Shown: positions 42,504 through 56,779, counted from the first letter of the stretch. The stretch is 64,000 nt of DNA from Kosakonia oryzendophytica (GCF_900094925.1 NZ_FMAY01000016.1:1-64000); one strand, 5' to 3'. The notes: a model not told the origin generated them from the letters alone. Translations and numbers: made by a program.

Positions 42504-42505
42504 CG

Positions 42506-44152
42506 ATGGATTCGCAACGCAATCTTTTTATCATCGCTTTGTTGTTCGTGTCTTTCATGATCTGGCAAACGTGGGAGAAGGATAAAAATCCTCCTCCGGC
42601 GCAACAGCAGACCACGCAGACTACGACCACCGCAGCGGGTAGCGCAGCCGACCAGGGCGTACCGGCCAGTGGCCAGGGGAAACTGATAACGGTTAAAACC
42701 GATGTGCTTGAGCTGACCATCAACACCCGTGGTGGTGATGTTGAGCAGGCACTGCTTCCGGCTTATCCGAAAGAACTGGGCGCCAGCGAGCCGTTCCAGT
42801 TACTGGAAACCACACCGCAGTTTATCTATCAGGCGCAGAGCGGTCTGACGGGTACTAACGGTCCGGATAACCCGGCAAATGGCCCGCGTCCGCTGTATAA
42901 CGTGGAAAAAGATGCGTTTGTACTGGCTGACGGCCAGAACGAACTGGCGATCCCGCTGACCTATACCGACGCTGCTGGCAACACATTCACCAAAACATTC
43001 ACGCTGAAACGCGGTGAATACGCGGTGAACGTAGGCTATAACGTGCAGAACACCAGTGATAAACCGCTGGAAGTGGCTACCTTCGGTCAGTTGAAGCAAT
43101 CCATCAATCTGCCGTCACATCGCGATACAGGCAGCAGCAACTTTGCGCTGCATACCTTCCGCGGCGCGGCCTACTCCACGCCTGACGCGAAGTATGAGAA
43201 ATACAAGTTCGACACCATTGCCGATAACGAAAACCTGAACGTCAGCGCAAACAGCGGTTGGGTTGCAATGCTGCAACAGTATTTCGCTACAGCGTGGATC
43301 CCGCGCAACGATGGTACGAACAACTTCTATACCAGCAACCTGGGCAATGGCGTTGCAGCCATCGGCTACAAATCGCAGCCGGTGAACATCGCACCAGGCC
43401 AGACTGCATCGCTGAACAGCACCCTGTGGGTGGGTCCGGAAATTCAGGACAAAATGGCAGCCGCTGCACCGCATCTGGATCTGACTGTGGATTACGGTTG
43501 GTTGTGGTTTATCTCTCAGCCGCTGTTCAAACTGCTGAAATGGATCCATAGCTTCCTGGGTAACTGGGGCTTCTCCATCATTGCAATCACCTTTATCGTT
43601 CGTGGCATCATGTACCCGCTGACCAAAGCGCAGTACACCTCCATGGCGAAAATGCGCATGCTGCAGCCAAAAATTCAGGCCATGCGTGAGCGTTTGGGTG
43701 AAGACAAGCAGCGTATGAGCCAGGAAATGATGGCGTTGTACAAAGCGGAAAAAGTGAACCCGCTGGGTGGCTGTTTCCCGCTGCTGATTCAGATGCCAAT
43801 CTTCCTGGCGCTGTACTATATGCTGATGGGCTCTGTTGAGCTGCGCCATGCGCCGTTCGCACTGTGGATCCATGACCTGTCCGCACAAGACCCGTACTAC
43901 ATCCTGCCGATTCTGATGGGCGTAACGATGTTCTTCATTCAGAAGATGTCGCCGACCACCGTGACCGACCCGATGCAGCAGAAGATCATGACCTTTATGC
44001 CGGTCATCTTCACGGTGTTCTTCCTGTGGTTCCCATCAGGTCTGGTGCTGTACTATATCGTCAGCAACCTGGTGACCATTATTCAGCAGCAGCTGATTTA
44101 CCGTGGTCTGGAGAAACGTGGTTTGCATAGCCGCGAGAAGAAAAGCTCCTGA
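42506..44152 (+). CDS. yidC: Membrane protein insertase YidC
   Basis: The 548-residue protein has an N-terminal membrane anchor ([21 protein letters not shown]), a large periplasmic domain (about residues 25-340) and a conserved five-helix insertase core with the hydrophilic-groove arginine in [15 protein letters not shown]. It inserts small membrane proteins alone or with SecYEG. Length and sequence are as in E. coli. Confidence 0.99.
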   Translation: MDSQRNLFIIALLFVSFMIWQTWEKDKNPPPAQQQTTQTTTTAAGSAADQGVPASGQGKLITVKTDVLELTINTRGGDVEQALLPAYPKELGASEPFQLLETTPQFIYQAQSGLTGTNGPDNPANGPRPLYNVEKDAFVLADGQNELAIPLTYTDAAGNTFTKTFTLKRGEYAVNVGYNVQNTSDKPLEVATFGQLKQSINLPSHRDTGSSNFALHTFRGAAYSTPDAKYEKYKFDTIADNENLNVSANSGWVAMLQQYFATAWIPRNDGTNNFYTSNLGNGVAAIGYKSQPVNIAPGQTASLNSTLWVGPEIQDKMAAAAPHLDLTVDYGWLWFISQPLFKLLKWIHSFLGNWGFSIIAITFIVRGIMYPLTKAQYTSMAKMRMLQPKIQAMRERLGEDKQRMSQEMMALYKAEKVNPLGGCFPLLIQMPIFLALYYMLMGSVELRHAPFALWIHDLSAQDPYYILPILMGVTMFFIQKMSPTTVTDPMQQKIMTFMPVIFTVFFLWFPSGLVLYYIVSNLVTIIQQQLIYRGLEKRGLHSREKKSS

Positions 44153-44172
44153 TACGCGTTAAGATTCAGACA

Positions 44173-44193
44173 AGGCGGTCATCTGACCGCCTT
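44173..44193 (+). terminator. Terminator after yidC
   Basis: The arms AAGGCGGTCA and TGACCGCCTT are followed by a T-run between yidC and mnmE. Confidence 0.9.
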
Positions 44194-44222
44194 TTTTATT
44201 TTGAGGTTTCGGAAAACAAACC

Positions 44223-45587
44223 ATGAGCCATAACGACACGATTGTCGCCCAGGCAACCCCACCGGGACGCGGTGGTGTGGGCATCTTGCGTATTTCCGGC
44301 CGCCAGGCGCGCGACGTTGCGCAGGCGGTATTAGGCAAACTGCCAAAACCGCGTTATGCCGACTATCTGCCGTTCCTGGACGCTGATGGCGCAGCGCTGG
44401 ACCAGGGCATTGCGCTGTGGTTCCCAGGGCCAAACTCCTTTACCGGTGAAGATGTACTGGAACTGCAGGGCCACGGCGGTCCGGTGATCCTCGATCTGCT
44501 GTTAAAACGCATTCTGACGCTGCCAGGGCTGCGTATTGCCAGACCGGGGGAATTTTCTGAACGCGCATTCCTCAACGATAAGCTTGATCTGGCGCAGGCT
44601 GAAGCCATCGCCGATTTGATTGATGCCAGCTCCGAGCAGGCAGCACGTTCAGCGCTGAACTCATTGCAAGGGGCGTTTTCCACCCGCGTGAATCACCTGG
44701 TGGAAGCACTTACTCACCTGCGCATCTATGTCGAAGCCGCGATCGATTTCCCGGATGAAGAAATCGATTTTCTCTCGGACGGAAAAATTGAAGCGCAGTT
44801 GCACAGCGTGATTGCCGATCTGGATGCTGTGCGCGCTGAAGCACGCCAGGGAAGTCTGCTGCGCGAAGGGATGAAAGTGGTGATTGCCGGCCGCCCAAAT
44901 GCCGGAAAATCAAGCCTGCTGAATGCGCTGGCCGGGCGGGAAGCCGCTATCGTGACCGATATCGCCGGCACCACCCGCGACGTGTTGCGCGAGCATATCC
45001 ATATTGATGGCATGCCGCTGCACATTATCGATACCGCAGGTCTGCGTGAAGCCAGTGATGAAGTCGAGCGTATCGGCATCGAACGCGCGTGGCTGGAGAT
45101 TGAGCAAGCGGACCGGGTACTGTTTATGGTGGATGGCACCACGACTGACGCGGTTGACCCGGCGGAAATATGGCCAGATTTTATTGCCCGTTTACCGGCG
45201 AAATTACCGATTACGGTGGTGCGTAACAAAACGGATGTTACCGGCGAGCAACCAGGCATGAGCGAAGTGAATAGCCACTCACTTATACGCCTCTCTGCGC
45301 ATACCGGCGAAGGCGTCGACACGCTGCGTCTTCATCTCAAGCAAAGCATGGGATTCGACACTAACATGGAAGGCGGGTTCCTGGCACGCCGCCGCCACCT
45401 GCAAGCGCTGGAAACAGCGGCGGAGCATCTGCAACAGGGTAAAGCGCAATTGCTTGGCGCATGGGCTGGTGAGCTGCTGGCTGAAGAGCTTCGCCTGGCA
45501 CAGCAGAGCTTGAGTGAGATCACCGGCGAGTTTACCTCCGATGATTTACTCGGTCGTATTTTCTCCAGTTTCTGTATCGGTAAATAA
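44223..45587 (+). CDS. mnmE: tRNA modification GTPase MnmE (TrmE)
   Basis: The 454-residue protein has a folate-binding N-terminal domain ([21 protein letters not shown]), a helical domain with an inserted G domain (G1 [10 protein letters not shown]3 DTAGLR, G4 NKTD), and the C-terminal FCIGK with the catalytic-type cysteine. With MnmG it makes 5-carboxymethylaminomethyl-type uridines at wobble position 34. The tnaCAB operon that follows in E. coli is absent. Confidence 0.99.
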   Translation: MSHNDTIVAQATPPGRGGVGILRISGRQARDVAQAVLGKLPKPRYADYLPFLDADGAALDQGIALWFPGPNSFTGEDVLELQGHGGPVILDLLLKRILTLPGLRIARPGEFSERAFLNDKLDLAQAEAIADLIDASSEQAARSALNSLQGAFSTRVNHLVEALTHLRIYVEAAIDFPDEEIDFLSDGKIEAQLHSVIADLDAVRAEARQGSLLREGMKVVIAGRPNAGKSSLLNALAGREAAIVTDIAGTTRDVLREHIHIDGMPLHIIDTAGLREASDEVERIGIERAWLEIEQADRVLFMVDGTTTDAVDPAEIWPDFIARLPAKLPITVVRNKTDVTGEQPGMSEVNSHSLIRLSAHTGEGVDTLRLHLKQSMGFDTNMEGGFLARRRHLQALETAAEHLQQGKAQLLGAWAGELLAEELRLAQQSLSEITGEFTSDDLLGRIFSSFCIGK

Positions 45588-45607
45588 CCCTTTCCCACTG
45601 CTCACCG

Positions 45608-45629
45608 AACGGCCGTTTTAGCGGCCGTT
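45608..45629 (+). terminator. Terminator after mnmE
   Basis: The arms AACGGCCG and CGGCCGTT with a short T-run form a hairpin 20 bases beyond the mnmE stop. The rest of the gap before yieE shows no gene. Confidence 0.8.
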
Positions 45630-45800
45630 TGCTTTCCTGGCGGCCAAATTTCGTAAAGTACGCAGGATTGGCTAAAGAAAATGTAAATATGGTCGCTTAG
45701 GACTTTTCAGATGCGAATTTCCGCATTAAAACCTATCCAGTATGGGCGATAATATTGATTATCGATTCGATTCATCCAGACCATTATCACGGAGCGAAAA

Positions 45801-46547
45801 ATGGCTACGCATTTTGCAAGAGGGATTCTTACAGAAGGACATCTCGTTTCTACGCGACTCCCGGTAACCTGTCATGACAGCGCTCGTCAGCTCCCCGAAC
45901 ACCGACGCTCACGTTTCCTCGCGTCCAGGGCCTTACTCGCCGAAATGATGTTTATGCTGTACGGCATCAGCGAGTTGCCGGAGATTGCTATTGAAGCCAG
46001 CGGAAAACCCGCCTTTACCGACAGCAGCCTGCCGCAGTTCTCGCTGTCCTATGCCGGAAACATGGTGGGTGTTGCGCTAACAACAGAGGGTGAATGCGGT
46101 CTGGATATGGAGCTTCAACGCGCGACACGGGGTTTCCATAACCCGCACGGGCAAAAGCAGCCCCTATTCACAGGCAATGAACAGTTGTGGATCAATAACC
46201 AAAGCGATCCGAATGAAGCACAAACTCAGATTCTGACGCTGCGCCAAAGCGTGATGAAGCTGATCCATCAGATGCAGGATGATCCCGGGCAATTACAGCT
46301 TTTGCCAGGCTCCGGTCGACTTCGCGTGGCGCAACTGGCGCAAGTGGAAGTGATGTGTGATGCTGAAGACGTGTTGATTTGGTCGGTGGCCGTCGCCCCC
46401 GCCATCGAAAGCCTTAAAATCTGGGAATTTGATAGTCAAAAAGGGTGGCGTTACCTTGCCGATGTACAAACGCGCGCCAACGATCCCGCCTCCCGTCTGA
46501 TGCGATTCACCAGCTTACCTGCCGAAAAAGCCCTGATCCTTAACTGA
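45801..46547 (+). CDS. yieE: Phosphopantetheinyl-transferase-like protein YieE
   Basis: The 248-residue protein matches E. coli YieE over its length (MATHFARGILTEGHLVS, SRFLASRALLAEMMFMLYGI, SYAGNMVGVALTTEGECGLDMELQRATRGFH). The GLDMEL motif is the metal-binding signature of 4'-phosphopantetheinyl transferases, which attach the pantetheine arm to carrier proteins. The target carrier is unknown. It is 20 bases upstream of chrR, as in E. coli. Confidence 0.94.
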   Translation: MATHFARGILTEGHLVSTRLPVTCHDSARQLPEHRRSRFLASRALLAEMMFMLYGISELPEIAIEASGKPAFTDSSLPQFSLSYAGNMVGVALTTEGECGLDMELQRATRGFHNPHGQKQPLFTGNEQLWINNQSDPNEAQTQILTLRQSVMKLIHQMQDDPGQLQLLPGSGRLRVAQLAQVEVMCDAEDVLIWSVAVAPAIESLKIWEFDSQKGWRYLADVQTRANDPASRLMRFTSLPAEKALILN

Positions 46548-46567
46548 TCCGTTAGCAAGGAGTCATC

Positions 46568-47134
46568 ATGTCTGCTGAACTCAATGTTGTGACACTGCTT
46601 GGGAGTCTGCGTAAAGGCTCTTTTAATGCCATGGTTGCACGTACGTTGCCCAAGCTTGCGCCTGCGGGAATGACTATCACACCGCTGCCCTCGATTGCTG
46701 ATATCCCACTGTATGATGCCGATATACAACAGGAAGAAGGATTTCCGCAGAGCCTGGAAGCCATTGCCGCACAAATCCGCGCAGCGGATGGTGTGGTTAT
46801 CGTCACCCCTGAATACAACTACTCAGTGCCGGGTGGCCTGAAGAACGCCATAGACTGGTTATCACGCTTGCCGGAACAGCCGCTCGCCGGGAAACCTGTA
46901 TTGATTCAAACCAGTTCAATGGGCGCAATCGGCGGTGCACGTTGCCAGTATCATCTGCGCCAAATCCTCGTCTTTCTCGATGCAATGGTGATGAATAAGC
47001 CTGAATTTATGGGCGGAGTCATCCAGAACAAAGTGGATCAGCAGACGGGGGAAGTGGTTGATCAAAGCACGCTTGATCATCTGAGCGGGCAACTTACTGC
47101 TTTCGGAGAGTATATCCAGCGCGTTAAGCGGTAA
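46568..47134 (+). CDS. chrR: NAD(P)H-dependent FMN/quinone reductase ChrR (YieF)
   Basis: The 188-residue flavodoxin-like protein has the FMN-binding LLGSLRKGSFNAMVART loop and the TPEYNYSVPGGLKNAIDWLSR motif of the NADPH-dependent FMN reductase family. E. coli ChrR reduces quinones and chromate and limits oxidative stress. Strong AAGGAG lies 7 bases upstream. It is probably cotranscribed with yieE. Confidence 0.96.
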   Translation: MSAELNVVTLLGSLRKGSFNAMVARTLPKLAPAGMTITPLPSIADIPLYDADIQQEEGFPQSLEAIAAQIRAADGVVIVTPEYNYSVPGGLKNAIDWLSRLPEQPLAGKPVLIQTSSMGAIGGARCQYHLRQILVFLDAMVMNKPEFMGGVIQNKVDQQTGEVVDQSTLDHLSGQLTAFGEYIQRVKR

Positions 47135-47140
47135 TCGGTT

Positions 47141-47167
47141 TTCCCTCTCCCGGCAAGGGAGAGGGAA
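47141..47167. terminator. Bidirectional CCCTCTCCC hairpin between chrR and adeP
   Basis: The arms TTCCCTCTCCC and GGGAGAGGGAA form an 11-bp stem with a 5-base loop between two convergent stops. It belongs to the same repeat type as 9243-9265. Confidence 0.8.
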
Positions 47168-47174
47168 ATGCAGA

Positions 47175-48512
47175 TTAATGCGCGTCGATAAAGACGATTT
47201 TCAGCAAGAACAGCAGTGCGACAACAATGACGCACGGGCTGAGATCGCGCAGGCGCCCCGTCCCGATTTTCATCACACAGTAAGAGATAAAGCCCAGCGC
47301 GATACCTTCAGTAATGGAGAAACTGAACGGCATCATCACCGCAGTGATAAACGCAGGTACCGCTTCTGTCAGATCTTCCCACTTCACACGCGCCAGGCTG
47401 GATGTCATCAGCACACCAACATAGATCAGCGCACCCGCAGCAGCGTAGCCCGGCACCATCCCTGCCAGCGGCGACAGGAAGATAACCAACAGGAACAACA
47501 AACCCACCACAACGGCAGTCAGGCCGGTACGACCACCGACAGACACGCCGGAAGAAGATTCGATATACGCCGTAACAGAAGAGGTTCCGATAAAGGACCC
47601 GGTAACGGAAGAGATACTGTCAACGAACAGCGCTTGTTTCATGCGCGGAAACTTGCCGTTTTCGTCCACCAGCCCGGCTTTGTCAGTAACACCGATCAGC
47701 GTACCGGAGGAGTCGAACAGGTTCACCAGCATAAAGGAGAAGATCACGCCAGCCAGACCAATATTAAACGAACCGGCCAAATCTACGTTGCCAACCACGC
47801 TGGCCACACTCGGCGGTGCGGAAACAATACCGTGATATTGCACATCACCCAGCAACCAGCCCAGCAGCGTGGTCACCACGATGGAAACCAGCACTGCGGC
47901 GTGAATATTGCGGGATGCCAGAATCGCAATGATGAAGAAACCGAGGACGCCCAGCAGAACGCTGTGGGAAGTCAGGTTACCAATGCTCACCAGTGTTTCT
48001 TTGTTCGCGACAATGACACCGGCGTTTTTCAGACCCATCATGCCAATAAACAAACCGATACCGCTGGTGATCCCCACACGCAGGCTCACCGGAATATTGG
48101 CAATCATCCAGTAACGGACGCGGAAAAGGGTCAGCAGCAACAGGCCAACCGCCCCCCAGAAAATGGCACCCATACCCACTTGCCAGGACAATCCCATGGC
48201 GCCCACCACCACAAACGCGAAGAAGGCGTTCAGGCCCATCGCCGGTGCCAGCGCTACCGGCAGGTTGGCAACCAGTCCCATCAGGATGCTACCAAATGCA
48301 GCAATCAGGCAGGTGGTAACGAATACTGCGCTGGTGTCCATCCCGGCGACGCCCAAAATTTGTGGGTTAACAAAGACGATATACACCATCGTCAAAAACG
48401 TTGTGAAACCGGCGATCACTTCGGTACGTGCCGATGTGCCGTGTTCGCGCAGTTTAAACACGCGGTCAAGCAACCCCTGGCCCGATGCCTGGGTAGTGTG
48501 TTGTTGGCTCAT
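47175..48512 (-). CDS. adeP: Adenine permease AdeP (NCS2/AzgA family)
   Basis: The 445-residue, 12 to 14-helix protein starts MSQQHTTQASGQGLLDRVFKLREHGTSARTEVIAG and matches E. coli AdeP (YieG) almost throughout. Substrate-site motifs LAPAMGLNAFFAF and SSVTAYIESSSGVSVGGRTGLTA are present. It is a high-affinity adenine-proton symporter. The ATG at 48512 is chosen; the codons before it have no ribosome-binding site. Confidence 0.97.
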   Translation of the reverse strand: MSQQHTTQASGQGLLDRVFKLREHGTSARTEVIAGFTTFLTMVYIVFVNPQILGVAGMDTSAVFVTTCLIAAFGSILMGLVANLPVALAPAMGLNAFFAFVVVGAMGLSWQVGMGAIFWGAVGLLLLTLFRVRYWMIANIPVSLRVGITSGIGLFIGMMGLKNAGVIVANKETLVSIGNLTSHSVLLGVLGFFIIAILASRNIHAAVLVSIVVTTLLGWLLGDVQYHGIVSAPPSVASVVGNVDLAGSFNIGLAGVIFSFMLVNLFDSSGTLIGVTDKAGLVDENGKFPRMKQALFVDSISSVTGSFIGTSSVTAYIESSSGVSVGGRTGLTAVVVGLLFLLVIFLSPLAGMVPGYAAAGALIYVGVLMTSSLARVKWEDLTEAVPAFITAVMMPFSFSITEGIALGFISYCVMKIGTGRLRDLSPCVIVVALLFLLKIVFIDAH

Positions 48513-48681
48513 TATCAATTTCCGGAATAGGAGGGAAAATTCGTCGCTATCCTATACCAAAATGAGACAATGTTGACGGTTATCACACACTTTTTTTCAT
48601 TGAATTTGCTTATACGGCAACGATTGCGTCCCGCTATCTGCGTTAAGTAAACGTTAAACTCGCAACAAAACAGGAAACAGC

Positions 48682-49961
<1,280 letters not shown>

Positions 49962-49973
49962 CGGAGTATACCC

Positions 49974-50870
49974 ATGCCAGAATTACTTGAGCGCTACCAG
50001 GGCACGCTTCTCGGCCTGGCAGCCGGGGATGCCGTGGGCACTGCCGTTGAATTTAGCCCGAAAGACAGCTTTCCCCCGGTAACGGATATGGTAGGCGGCG
50101 GCCCGTTTCACTTACAAGCCGGGCAGTGGACGGATGATACCTCTATGGCCCTGTGCCTGGCGGAAAGCCTGACGACCTGCCGGGGTTTTGATGCCAGAGA
50201 TCAGATGAACCGTTACCTTAACTGGTGGAAATGGGGCTATTTCAGCTCCACGGGCCACTGTTTTGATATCGGTATGACTGTTGCGGGGGCGCTGCAAAAA
50301 TTTGCCAGCGATGGCGAACCGTTTGCCGGTTCCAGCGATCCACGAACGGCCGGAAACGGGTCGTTGATGCGTCTTGCTCCCGTCGTGCTGTGGTATTTCC
50401 CGGATGCGCAGCAGGTGCTGGAGTATGCCGAAGCCTCATCGCGTACTACCCATGCCGCCCCGGAAGCCGTCGCCAGTTGCCGCTTATTTGCACAGATGCT
50501 GATCAATGCGCTGAGCGGTATGAGCAAGCAGGAGATCCTGACACATATCCCGCAACTGCCGCAGCAAGAAAAGCTGCGCCACATCGCTGAAGGCCGCTAT
50601 TTGCAGAAAACGCGAGCGGATATCGTTGGCACCGGTTATTGCGTACAGAGCCTGGAAGCCGCGCTCTGGTGTTTCGCAAAGGGCGGTGATTTTGAGGAAA
50701 CGATTCTTCTGGCTACCAACCTTGGCGACGATGCCGATACCACGGCCGCGATTGTCGGGCAGTTAGCCGGCGCGTATTACGGCGTGAACGGTATTCCGCA
50801 ACGCTGGCGCGATAAACTGTGGCAGTATGAGGATATCGATAATCTGGCGAGAAAACTGCTGGTGAAATGA
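49974..50870 (+). CDS. ADP-ribosylglycohydrolase (DraG-like) family protein
   Basis: The 298-residue protein has the family hallmarks: GTLLGLAAGDAVGTAVEF at the start, WTDDTSMALCLAESL, GNGSLMRLAP in the middle, and NLGDDADTTAAIVGQLAGAYYG near the C-terminus. The Asp residues of DDT and DDADT bind the two magnesium ions. Such enzymes remove ADP-ribose from proteins, nucleic acids or small molecules. An SD (GGAG) is present, and the 12-base gap from cbrC implies cotranscription. Its target is unknown; it may have a metabolic, signalling or toxin-immunity role. Confidence 0.92.
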   Translation: MPELLERYQGTLLGLAAGDAVGTAVEFSPKDSFPPVTDMVGGGPFHLQAGQWTDDTSMALCLAESLTTCRGFDARDQMNRYLNWWKWGYFSSTGHCFDIGMTVAGALQKFASDGEPFAGSSDPRTAGNGSLMRLAPVVLWYFPDAQQVLEYAEASSRTTHAAPEAVASCRLFAQMLINALSGMSKQEILTHIPQLPQQEKLRHIAEGRYLQKTRADIVGTGYCVQSLEAALWCFAKGGDFEETILLATNLGDDADTTAAIVGQLAGAYYGVNGIPQRWRDKLWQYEDIDNLARKLLVK

Positions 50871-50881
50871 GCCTGAGACAC

Positions 50882-50907
50882 TCACCCCCTCCGTAGCGAG
50901 GGGGTGA
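50882..50907. terminator. Bidirectional hairpin between the hydrolase gene and phoU
   Basis: The arms TCACCCCCTC and GAGGGGGTGA form a 10-bp stem with a 6-base loop between convergent stops. Confidence 0.8.
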
Positions 50908-50917
50908 TATTGCCGCA

Positions 50918-51643
50918 TTACTCTTTCGGATCTTTCCCGGCAAGCAGCTTATCCAGCTCATCACCGCCGACATGACGGAAGTCCTGCCCCTTCACGAAGT
51001 AGAAAATGTATTCGCAAATATTCTGGCAGCGGTCACCAATACGCTCGATAGAGCGGGCGCAGAACAGAGCAGTCAGGACGCTCGGGATAGTGCGGGAATC
51101 TTCCATCATGTACGTCATTAACTGACGCACGATGCCTTCGTATTCCTGATCCACTTTTTTATCTTCGCGGTAGATGCGTACCGCTTCATCCAGATCCATG
51201 CGGGCGAAGGCGTCCAGCACATCATGCAGCATTTGCACGGTGTGGCGGCCCAACGACTCCAGACTCACCAGAAGAGGCTGATGCTGCTGCGAGAATTTCT
51301 CCAGTGCGGTACGGCAAATTTTATCCGCCACATCGCCAATACGTTCCAGCTCAGCAATGGTTTTAATAATTGCCATGACCAGACGCAGGTCGCTCGCCGT
51401 AGGCTGGCGTTTGGCAATAATACGCACACAGGCTTCATCGATGGTCACTTCCATCATGTTGACCTGTTTATCACCTTCAACGACGCGCTTTGCCAGCTCA
51501 CTGTCCTGGTTGTGCATCGCGGTGATCGCATCAGAAAGCTGCTGCTCCACCATTCCACCCATGGTCATTACCTGAGTGCGGATACTTTCCAGTTCAGCGT
51601 TGAACTGCCCGGAAATATGTTTGTTAAGGTTGAGGTTGTCCAT
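50918..51643 (-). CDS. phoU: Phosphate-signalling protein PhoU
   Basis: The 241-residue protein consists of two three-helix PhoU repeats with the family metal-site motifs ([12 protein letters not shown] and [14 protein letters not shown]). It links the Pst transporter to the PhoR-PhoB system and prevents toxic phosphate uptake. It is the last gene of pstSCAB-phoU; a small AAGGCG/CGCCTT hairpin separates it from pstB. Confidence 0.99.
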   Translation of the reverse strand: MDNLNLNKHISGQFNAELESIRTQVMTMGGMVEQQLSDAITAMHNQDSELAKRVVEGDKQVNMMEVTIDEACVRIIAKRQPTASDLRLVMAIIKTIAELERIGDVADKICRTALEKFSQQHQPLLVSLESLGRHTVQMLHDVLDAFARMDLDEAVRIYREDKKVDQEYEGIVRQLMTYMMEDSRTIPSVLTALFCARSIERIGDRCQNICEYIFYFVKGQDFRHVGGDELDKLLAGKDPKE

Positions 51644-51713
51644 GGTTCAACTCCAAATGCCCGACAGATTTCACGTTAAAACAAGGCGTTTACGCCTTTG
51701 CGGTTCGGGCATA

Positions 51714-52487
<774 letters not shown>

Positions 52488-52535
52488 TTATCTCTTTCCT
52501 CAACTCGACGCCGCTTATCGCCGCGTCGCAAAAAA

Positions 52536-54388
<1,853 letters not shown>

Positions 54389-54447
54389 TTACTCTTCAGT
54401 TTAACGTCTTACGAATTTGCCCGCAGGCGCATGCATCGGCTTACGGG

Positions 54448-54467
54448 CCTACAGAGAATCTGTAAGG
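54448..54467 (-). promoter_or_regulatory. Intercistronic hairpin between pstS and pstC
   Basis: CCTACAGA and TCTGTAAGG arms with a GAA loop lie in the 127-base gap after pstS. Such a structure can stabilise the upstream pstS message or reduce read-through, giving excess binding protein over permease. This role is inferred. Confidence 0.55.
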
Positions 54468-54512
54468 CGAGTGGTGTAAGCGCCACTCGCCATATTCTTC
54501 AATAATCTGTGA

Positions 54513-55553
54513 TTAGTACAGTGCTTTACCGCTGCTGTCTTTCACATTTGCTTTCCATGCAGCACGAACCTGAGTCACGACGCTTTCCGGAAGCGTAGCG
54601 TAGTCGAGTTCGTTAGCTTGTTTGCCGCCTTTTTTGTAAGCCCAGTCGAAGAATTTCAGGACTTCAGCGCCTTGCTCCGGTTTAGCCTGCTCTTTATGCA
54701 CCAGGATGAAGGTGGTGGAAGTGATTGGCCACACATCCGCGCCTTTCTGGTTAGTCAGGTCCTGAGCGAAGGATTTGCTCCAGTCGATATTTTTTGCGGC
54801 GTTAGAGAAGCTGGTTTCAGTCGGGCTAACCGCTTTACCATCTGCAGACAGCAGTTTGGTGTAGGTCAGGTTGTTCTGCTTAGCGTAAGCATATTCAACA
54901 TAACCAATGGAACCCGGCAGACGCTGTACAAATGCGGCGATACCGTCGTTACCTTTACCGCCCAGACCGGTCGGCCAGTTAACCGTGGAGCCAGAGCCAA
55001 CTTTGGATTTCCACTCTTCGTTGACTTTCGCCAGGTAGCTGGTGAAGACGAAAGAGGTGCCAGAACCATCAGCACGACGCACAACCGCGATGTTCTGCGA
55101 AGGCAGTTTCAGACCCGGGTTGAGTTTTGCAATCGCTGCGTCATCCCATTTTTTGATGTTGCCCAGATAGATATCACCCAGCGTTTTACCATCCAGTACC
55201 AGCTCGCCGGATTTAATGCCCGGGACGTTAATAGCCAGTACAATACCGCCGATTACGGTCGGGAACTGGAACAGGCCTTCCTGAGCCAGTTTGTCATCAG
55301 CCAGCGGGGCATCGGAAGCACCGAAATCAACCGTTTTAGCCGTAATTTGTTTCACGCCGCCGGAAGAACCGATACCCTGGTAGTTAATCTTATTACCCGT
55401 TTCTTTCTGGTAGGTATCAGCCCATTTGGCATACACCGGCGCAGGGAAAGTTGCACCAGCACCGGTCAGGCTTGCCGCAGCATTGGCAGCAAAAGCGCTC
55501 AGAGATAAGGTCGCGGCGACAACAGTTGCGACAGTGGTACGCATAACGTTCAT
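54513..55553 (-). CDS. pstS: Periplasmic phosphate-binding protein PstS
   Basis: The 346-residue protein has a signal peptide (cleavage after AFAANAA or close by) and the mature start [22 protein letters not shown]. The phosphate-contact segments [19 protein letters not shown] and [16 protein letters not shown] are conserved. GGAG lies upstream of the start. Transcription is from the Pho-box promoter, so it is induced by phosphate starvation. Confidence 0.99.
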   Translation of the reverse strand: MNVMRTTVATVVAATLSLSAFAANAAASLTGAGATFPAPVYAKWADTYQKETGNKINYQGIGSSGGVKQITAKTVDFGASDAPLADDKLAQEGLFQFPTVIGGIVLAINVPGIKSGELVLDGKTLGDIYLGNIKKWDDAAIAKLNPGLKLPSQNIAVVRRADGSGTSFVFTSYLAKVNEEWKSKVGSGSTVNWPTGLGGKGNDGIAAFVQRLPGSIGYVEYAYAKQNNLTYTKLLSADGKAVSPTETSFSNAAKNIDWSKSFAQDLTNQKGADVWPITSTTFILVHKEQAKPEQGAEVLKFFDWAYKKGGKQANELDYATLPESVVTQVRAAWKANVKDSSGKALY

Positions 55554-55603
55554 AATGTCTCCTGCAAGATTCGTAAATCGTTGTTTGAGTTGCTACTCGG
55601 AGC

Positions 55604-55659
55604 AAAATAGGACACTTTGATGACAGTTATATGCAATGATTGTTACTGTTTAATGACAG
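55604..55659 (-). promoter_or_regulatory. PhoB-dependent promoter of pstSCAB-phoU with two Pho boxes
   Basis: Reading the minus strand, a distal, degenerate box begins CTGTCATTAAACAG (55642-55659). A proximal box ends ATATAACTGTCAT (55620-55637) and is followed 10 bases later by -10 TATTTT (55604-55609). This is the same layout as the E. coli pstS promoter, where a Pho box replaces the -35. The 320 bases beyond, up to the next gene, are AT-rich with only a possible promoter (TATATA near 55932) and no gene that I can see. Confidence 0.88.
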
Positions 55660-55992
55660 CAATGAAATATCCTTGCTGAATTATTAAAAACATTTATAAA
55701 TCAATGTAATAACATTCAATTACCACAACTTCATTACACGAACATTTTCTTTTTATGACAATCCAACCGTAGCTGAAAATCCGGATTTGTCATAAAGCGC
55801 TGCCAGAATAAACGCCGCTATTCCGCCCCAGCTAACGATCCCTTTTCCAGTGATTTAGCAATCATCCGCCACCGATTTTCAGCGCGACAGCGCTACCAGG
55901 AAGAGGTAGCAGACAAGCCTCTGGTTTCGTATTTATATAGCTACGAAGTCGGACCATTGTTGATGCAACATAGTAAACCCTAAGGAATGATG

Positions 55993-56382
55993 ATGATTAA
56001 ATCAGTTGCTGTCGCTATCGGATTGCTGTCGTTTCTTCCTGCTACATACGGCCATGCCGCCGACAGGCCCGTATCTCTTGGCTCCTCCGGTTATCAGTCT
56101 GATTCGGTGATGGTTTTGCAGGGCACAGAACATGACACGGGTAACGCAACTATCGTCCCATCGGATTACCTGAGCGTAAGTAAACTCAGAAACATTCAAG
56201 AGGATGCGCCAAAACAAAAAGAAGACATCGCTGATATGAAAAAAACGCTCTCGGAAATGGGGCGGGACAGAGAAAACCTGCAAAGACGCAATGATGAATT
56301 AAGCCGTAAAGTTGATGACATGCAACGCAGCATTAATTCGCTGGAAAACAAGCTTGATGAGCTGAGCCGTAGGGTCAAATAA
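55993..56382 (+). CDS. Secreted coiled-coil protein of unknown function
   Basis: The start at the third of three consecutive ATGs (MIKSVAVAIGLLSFLPATYGHAA) is best spaced from AAGGA. The 129-residue product has a signal peptide, a short middle region, and a C-terminal coiled coil of about 65 residues (from DAPKQKEDIADMKKTL to LDELSRRVK). No lipobox is present, so it is predicted to be periplasmic or exported. I do not recognise the family. It lies in the variable pstS-glmS interval and is convergent with the vgrG unit. Confidence 0.8.
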   Translation: MIKSVAVAIGLLSFLPATYGHAADRPVSLGSSGYQSDSVMVLQGTEHDTGNATIVPSDYLSVSKLRNIQEDAPKQKEDIADMKKTLSEMGRDRENLQRRNDELSRKVDDMQRSINSLENKLDELSRRVK

Positions 56383-56389
56383 GTCAGGA

Positions 56390-56416
56390 GAGGTTGCCAT
56401 CGGCAACCTCTTTTTT
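56390..56416 (+). terminator. Terminator of the coiled-coil gene
   Basis: GAGGTTGCC and GGCAACCTC with an ATC loop are followed by six T. It lies between convergent genes, 8 bases after the stop. Confidence 0.93.
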
Positions 56417-56425
56417 ACGCTGCGG

Positions 56426-56767
56426 CTAACTGCCTGGCGCTTGCTGTTTATCGAACACAAACAGAATGTGGTGATCATCCAGATACTTAATATCCACTTT
56501 ATTGCCTTTCTGTATTTTTGATGCGTTAAAGGCAGAAATGGTCTCTTTCCCTTCCACCGATCGGGTGGCCCCTCCTTCTTGCAATGCGAGCCGATATTTA
56601 ATGTTAATGGTGCCATTGTCGTTTGAGCTGATGTAGCTGACCTCTTCGACGGTAGCCTGCAATTCACGGCCCTGTGTCTGGATCTTATGGTCACGGTTAA
56701 ACAGATAGACGATATAAGCGACCATGCCGACGATAAATATTACCGAAAAAACGATAACAAACTTCAT
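56426..56767 (-). CDS. Small membrane-anchored protein linked to vgrG, function unknown
   Basis: The 113-residue protein has one N-terminal membrane helix (MKFVIVFSVIFIVGMVAYIVYLF) followed by a compact beta-rich domain (GRELQATVEEVSYISS...KYRLALQEGG...KGNKVDIKYLDDHHILFVFD). This pattern resembles DUF3592-like OB-fold domains, an impression only. It starts 12 bases after vgrG with AGGGA upstream, so the two are cotranscribed. Possible roles are an immunity protein or a secretion accessory; the sequence does not decide. Confidence 0.8.
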   Translation of the reverse strand: MKFVIVFSVIFIVGMVAYIVYLFNRDHKIQTQGRELQATVEEVSYISSNDNGTINIKYRLALQEGGATRSVEGKETISAFNASKIQKGNKVDIKYLDDHHILFVFDKQQAPGS

Positions 56768-56779
56768 TTAATCAATCCC

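Noticed and set aside
47178-48530. A 450-codon open frame antisense to the whole of adeP
   Set aside because: Its product is rich in His, Gln, Arg and Asn without any domain, and adeP on the other strand is clearly real. Long antisense frames arise from the codon bias of membrane-protein genes.
48513-48681. Purine riboswitch upstream of adeP
   Set aside because: No conserved three-way-junction core (TATA...GTTTCTAC type) is visible in the leader.
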